Assembly: GCA_005881355.1 (NCBI GenBank)
Contig: VBDM01000041.1
Coordinates: forward strand, 6,848 to 14,893
Direction of reading: 5' to 3'
Length of the DNA stretch: 8,046 nucleotides
Origin: Betaproteobacteria bacterium
GTDB taxonomy: Bacteria > Pseudomonadota > Gammaproteobacteria > Burkholderiales > SG8-39
Position numbers and translations under genes: made by a program. The notes beneath the pieces were generated by a model. That model had not been told where the DNA came from. It saw only the letters and a program-made list of their open reading frames with translations, and made no database searches. Within the stretch, counting starts at the first letter, position 1. The number at the start of each line of letters is the position of its first letter. Positions 5,756-8,046 of this stretch are shown piece by piece.

Positions 5756-6619
5756 ATGAAAGCACCGCGCTTTGCCTACGCGCGACCGGCAAGCATCGCC
5801 GAGGCGCTTGCGCTTCTTGCCGAGCACAAGGACGAGGCGCGGGTGCTCGCGGGCGGGCAGAGCCTCGTCCCGATGCTGAACTTCCGGCTCGCCGCGCCGA
5901 GAGTTCTCGTGGACGTCAACCGCATCGCCGCGCTCTCTGGGATCAAGGTCGCGAAGAACCACGTGCGCATCGGTGCGCTCACGCGCCACGCCGAGCTCGG
6001 GCGCTCCGCCGACATCGCCCGGCACCTGCCGCTCGTCGCGGCCGCGATTCCGCACATCGCGCACCCGGCGATCCGCAACCGCGGCACTTTCGGCGGCAGT
6101 TGCGCGCTCGGCGACCCCGCCGCGGAGCTGCCGGCCTGTGCGCTCGCGCTCGGCGCGACCTTCATCGCCGCGGGAAAAAAGGGCGAGCGCCGCATCGCCG
6201 CCCAGGATTTCTTCAAGGGTCTTTACGCGACAGCGCTGAAACCCGGCGAGCTCCTCATCGCCGCGGAATTCCCGCTTCCGAAACCCGGCTACGCCTCGGC
6301 GTTCGGCGAGCTCGCGCGCCGCCACGGGGACTACGCCATGGTCGGAGTCGCCGCGCACGGATCGACGCAGGGGAAGAAATTCTCCGACATGCGCGTCGTG
6401 TTCTTCGGCGTGGCCGACCGTCCGGGGCGAGCGGCGCAGTTCGAGCGCGCGCTCGAGGGCCGGCCCGCGGCCGCCGAGTCGATCGAAGCGGCGCTCGCAA
6501 AGCTCGACGCCGATCTCTCGCCGCGCGCCGACCTCCACGGCTCGGCCGCGACCAAGCTGCATCTCGCCAAGGTGCTGGCCGGCCGCGTGCTCAAGCAAAT
6601 GGATGGGGTCGCAACGTGA
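5756..6619 (+). CDS. Molybdenum hydroxylase FAD-binding (medium) subunit, xanthine dehydrogenase/CO dehydrogenase family
   Basis: 287 residues, normal for a CoxM-type flavoprotein subunit, which passes electrons from the iron-sulfur subunit to FAD. The two FAD pyrophosphate-binding motifs are present: LAGGQSLVPM (31-40) and RNRGTFGGS (107-115), followed by GDPAAELP (119-126). RRHGDYAMVG (188-197) and the C-terminal CO dehydrogenase flavoprotein-like domain (~180-280) follow. The ribosome site AGGAGGAGGG immediately before the ATG is very strong. The gene is first in the operon and its stop TGA overlaps the GTG start of the iron-sulfur subunit by four bases. Substrate identity is set by the large subunit, not by this one. 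Confidence 0.95.
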   Translation: MKAPRFAYARPASIAEALALLAEHKDEARVLAGGQSLVPMLNFRLAAPRVLVDVNRIAALSGIKVAKNHVRIGALTRHAELGRSADIARHLPLVAAAIPHIAHPAIRNRGTFGGSCALGDPAAELPACALALGATFIAAGKKGERRIAAQDFFKGLYATALKPGELLIAAEFPLPKPGYASAFGELARRHGDYAMVGVAAHGSTQGKKFSDMRVVFFGVADRPGRAAQFERALEGRPAAAESIEAALAKLDADLSPRADLHGSAATKLHLAKVLAGRVLKQMDGVAT

Positions 6620-7104
6620 ACGCCGTCGAAACGCTGGAAATCTCGCTGACCGTCAACGGCGAGCGCGTGAAGCGCAGCGTGCCCGCGCGTCTCAACCTCG
6701 CCGACTTTCTTCGCAACGAGCTCGAGCTCACCGGCACCCACGTCGGCTGCGAGCACGGCGTGTGCGGCGCCTGCACGGTGCGCGTCGACGGCGAAATCGT
6801 GCGCGGCTGCCTGATGTTCGCCGCTCAAGCCGACGGCTGCGCGGTAGACACGATCGAAGGCCTCTCGGACTCGCGCGAGATCGAGGAGCTGCAGAGCGCG
6901 TTCGTGCTGTACAACGCGCTGCAATGCGGCTTCTGCACGCCGGGCGTCCTGATGGCCGCGCAGGCGCTCCTGCGCGACGAGCCGAACCCAACCCGCGAGC
7001 GCATCCGCGAGTATCTCTCCGGCAATTACTGCCGCTGCACCGGATATCAGTCGATCGTCGACGCGATCGAGGCGGTCGCAAACGCGAGGGCAGCAAATCG
7101 ATGA
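6616..7104 (+). CDS. Molybdenum hydroxylase [2Fe-2S] small subunit, xanthine dehydrogenase/CO dehydrogenase family
   Basis: 162 residues from a GTG start. The N-terminal plant-type ferredoxin domain binds a [2Fe-2S] cluster through Cys45, 50, 53 and 65 (C-x4-C-x2-C-x11-C, GCEHGVCGAC). The C-terminal helical domain binds the second cluster near the molybdenum cofactor through Cys104, 107, 139 and 141 (CGFC and CRC). All eight ligands are present, so the subunit looks functional. The GTG at 6616 was chosen because it gives the family's usual N terminus and overlaps the preceding stop (GTGA); the open frame extends far upstream but only across the FAD subunit in another frame. No signal peptide is seen, so the complex is cytoplasmic. 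Its stop overlaps the next ATG (ATGA). Confidence 0.96.
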   Translation: MNAVETLEISLTVNGERVKRSVPARLNLADFLRNELELTGTHVGCEHGVCGACTVRVDGEIVRGCLMFAAQADGCAVDTIEGLSDSREIEELQSAFVLYNALQCGFCTPGVLMAAQALLRDEPNPTRERIREYLSGNYCRCTGYQSIVDAIEAVANARAANR

Positions 7105-8046
7105 GCGAATTCGACGAAGCGACGAAAACGCTCGACTTCGACGCGCCCAACAGCTACGTCGGCCGCTCGGTCACGCGGCCGAACGCGCGGCGCCTCGCGC
7201 AAGGGAGAGGCCAGTACGTCGACGACATCGTGCTCCCGCGCACGGTGCACGTCGCCTACGTGCGCTCGCCTCACGCCCACGCGAAGATCGTCAAGATCGA
7301 AACGAAGAAGGCCGCGGCGATGCCCGGGGTCGTGCGCGTTGTCACCGGCGCCGAAATCGCCATGGTGTGCAAGCCCTACGTCGGAGTGCTCACGCACCTT
7401 CAGGGCATGCGCTCGCCGCCGCAGTATCCGCTCGCGATGGAGGTCGCGCGCTGGCAGGGCGAGCCGGTGGTCGCGGTGGTGGCGCAATCGCGCGCCGAAG
7501 CCGAGGATGCCGTCGACGCGGTGGACGTCAGATACGAGGAGCTGCCCGCAGCGCTCGACGCGGAGCGCGCGCTCGATCCCGATGCGGTGGTGATCCACAA
7601 GGAATTCGGCAGCAACCTGTGCTTCCAGAGGACCGTGGACACCGGCGGCGTGGACGCGGCGTTCAAGGCCGCACACCTCGTCGTCGAGGACACGATCCAT
7701 TTCGGCCGCCACACCGGCGTCACCATGGAGCCGCGCGCCATCCTTGCCGACTACAATCCGGCGGAAGAGAGCATGACCGTGTACCACTGCGGACAGTCGC
7801 CGCACATGATGCAGGGGATCATCGCGAGCCGCCTCGCGCTCGACGAGCACCGCGTGCGCATCGTCGCGCGCGACGTCGGCGGCTCCTTCGGCATCAAGAT
7901 CCACACCTACGGCGACGAGATCGCCGCCTGCGCCCTCTCGCTCATGCTCGGGCGCCCGGTGAAGTTCGCGGCCGACCGCTACGAGTCCTTCCTCTCGGAT
8001 ATCCACGCGCGCGATCACCGCGTGAAGGCGAAGCTCGCAGTCGACC
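7101..8046 (+). CDS. Molybdenum hydroxylase molybdopterin-binding large subunit, N-terminal 315 residues (cut by window edge)
   Basis: The frame is open from ATG 7101 to the right edge (315 full codons; the family is usually 750-800 residues). Visible family features are VGRSVTRPNARRLAQGRGQYVDD (20-42), RSPHAHAKI (55-63), GEPVVAVVA (120-128), VRYEELPA (143-150), MEPRA (209-213), DVGGSFGIK (258-266, cofactor-contacting glycine loop, GGSFG in place of GGGFG) and RPVKFAADRYESFLSD (285-300). These span the a/b hammerhead domain and the start of the molybdopterin-binding domain. The loop that separates form I CO dehydrogenase (AYxCSFR) from other hydroxylases and the catalytic Glu lie beyond the edge, so the substrate is undetermined. 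Four-base overlap with the iron-sulfur gene indicates coupled translation. Confidence 0.95.
   Translation, partial: MSEFDEATKTLDFDAPNSYVGRSVTRPNARRLAQGRGQYVDDIVLPRTVHVAYVRSPHAHAKIVKIETKKAAAMPGVVRVVTGAEIAMVCKPYVGVLTHLQGMRSPPQYPLAMEVARWQGEPVVAVVAQSRAEAEDAVDAVDVRYEELPAALDAERALDPDAVVIHKEFGSNLCFQRTVDTGGVDAAFKAAHLVVEDTIHFGRHTGVTMEPRAILADYNPAEESMTVYHCGQSPHMMQGIIASRLALDEHRVRIVARDVGGSFGIKIHTYGDEIAACALSLMLGRPVKFAADRYESFLSDIHARDHRVKAKLAVD

Noticed and set aside
1863..5792. A minus-strand open frame of 1309 codons spanning the cupin, hydrolase and monooxygenase region
   Set aside because: Only its last 341 codons (from 2888) are real protein, the luciferase-like monooxygenase. Upstream it runs out of frame across the hydrolase and cupin genes and is arginine-rich low-quality sequence, kept open by high GC content. 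It is not a giant fusion protein.
7047..8018. A minus-strand open frame of 323 codons antisense to the molybdopterin subunit
   Set aside because: Its composition (His/Arg/Asp/Val-rich) is typical of antisense shadow in high-GC genes, and the plus strand encodes an unmistakable molybdopterin subunit.

Overview
The window is GC-rich with tightly packed genes. Its gene families (a Bug-type tripartite tricarboxylate transporter binding protein, a three-subunit molybdenum hydroxylase, a luciferase-like monooxygenase, VOC and dienelactone hydrolase proteins) suggest a high-GC proteobacterium. Burkholderiales-like Betaproteobacteria fit best, because Bug proteins are most expanded there. This is inference from gene content and codon bias; no rRNA or other taxonomic marker is present.

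Left part (1-891): the start of a VOC/glyoxalase-fold gene runs leftward off the edge. A dienelactone hydrolase-family gene diverges from it. That gene has a good start and an intact nucleophile elbow but loses family similarity abruptly near 790, before the catalytic Asp and His, so I call it a truncated pseudogene. The ~100 bases after the break hold a double-palindrome unit resembling dispersed REP-type repeats.

Centre (892-5710, minus strand): four genes read leftward in the order cupin protein, large secreted multidomain alpha/beta hydrolase, luciferase-like flavin monooxygenase, Bug-type solute-binding protein. The last two overlap by one base (TGATG) and the hydrolase lies 38 bases upstream of the monooxygenase, so these three look like one operon. 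The cupin gene may be part of it or a separate unit, with a 159-base gap carrying two imperfect or short inverted repeats.

Right part (5756-8046, plus strand): a molybdenum hydroxylase operon in the order FAD subunit, [2Fe-2S] subunit, molybdopterin subunit. The genes overlap by four bases at each junction (GTGA and ATGA). The large subunit runs off the right edge before its substrate-defining loop.

The cupin gene and the hydroxylase operon diverge from a 45-base gap. Together the genes look like an accessory catabolic island: uptake of an organic acid (binding protein), extracytoplasmic hydrolysis (secreted hydrolase), and oxidation by flavin and molybdenum enzymes. The substrate cannot be read from the sequence. 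I found no CRISPR array, tRNA, rRNA, transposase or phage gene, and no evidence for a wholly new system. The best leads are the architecture of the secreted hydrolase, the cupin with a missing metal ligand, and the broken hydrolase beside the palindromic repeat.
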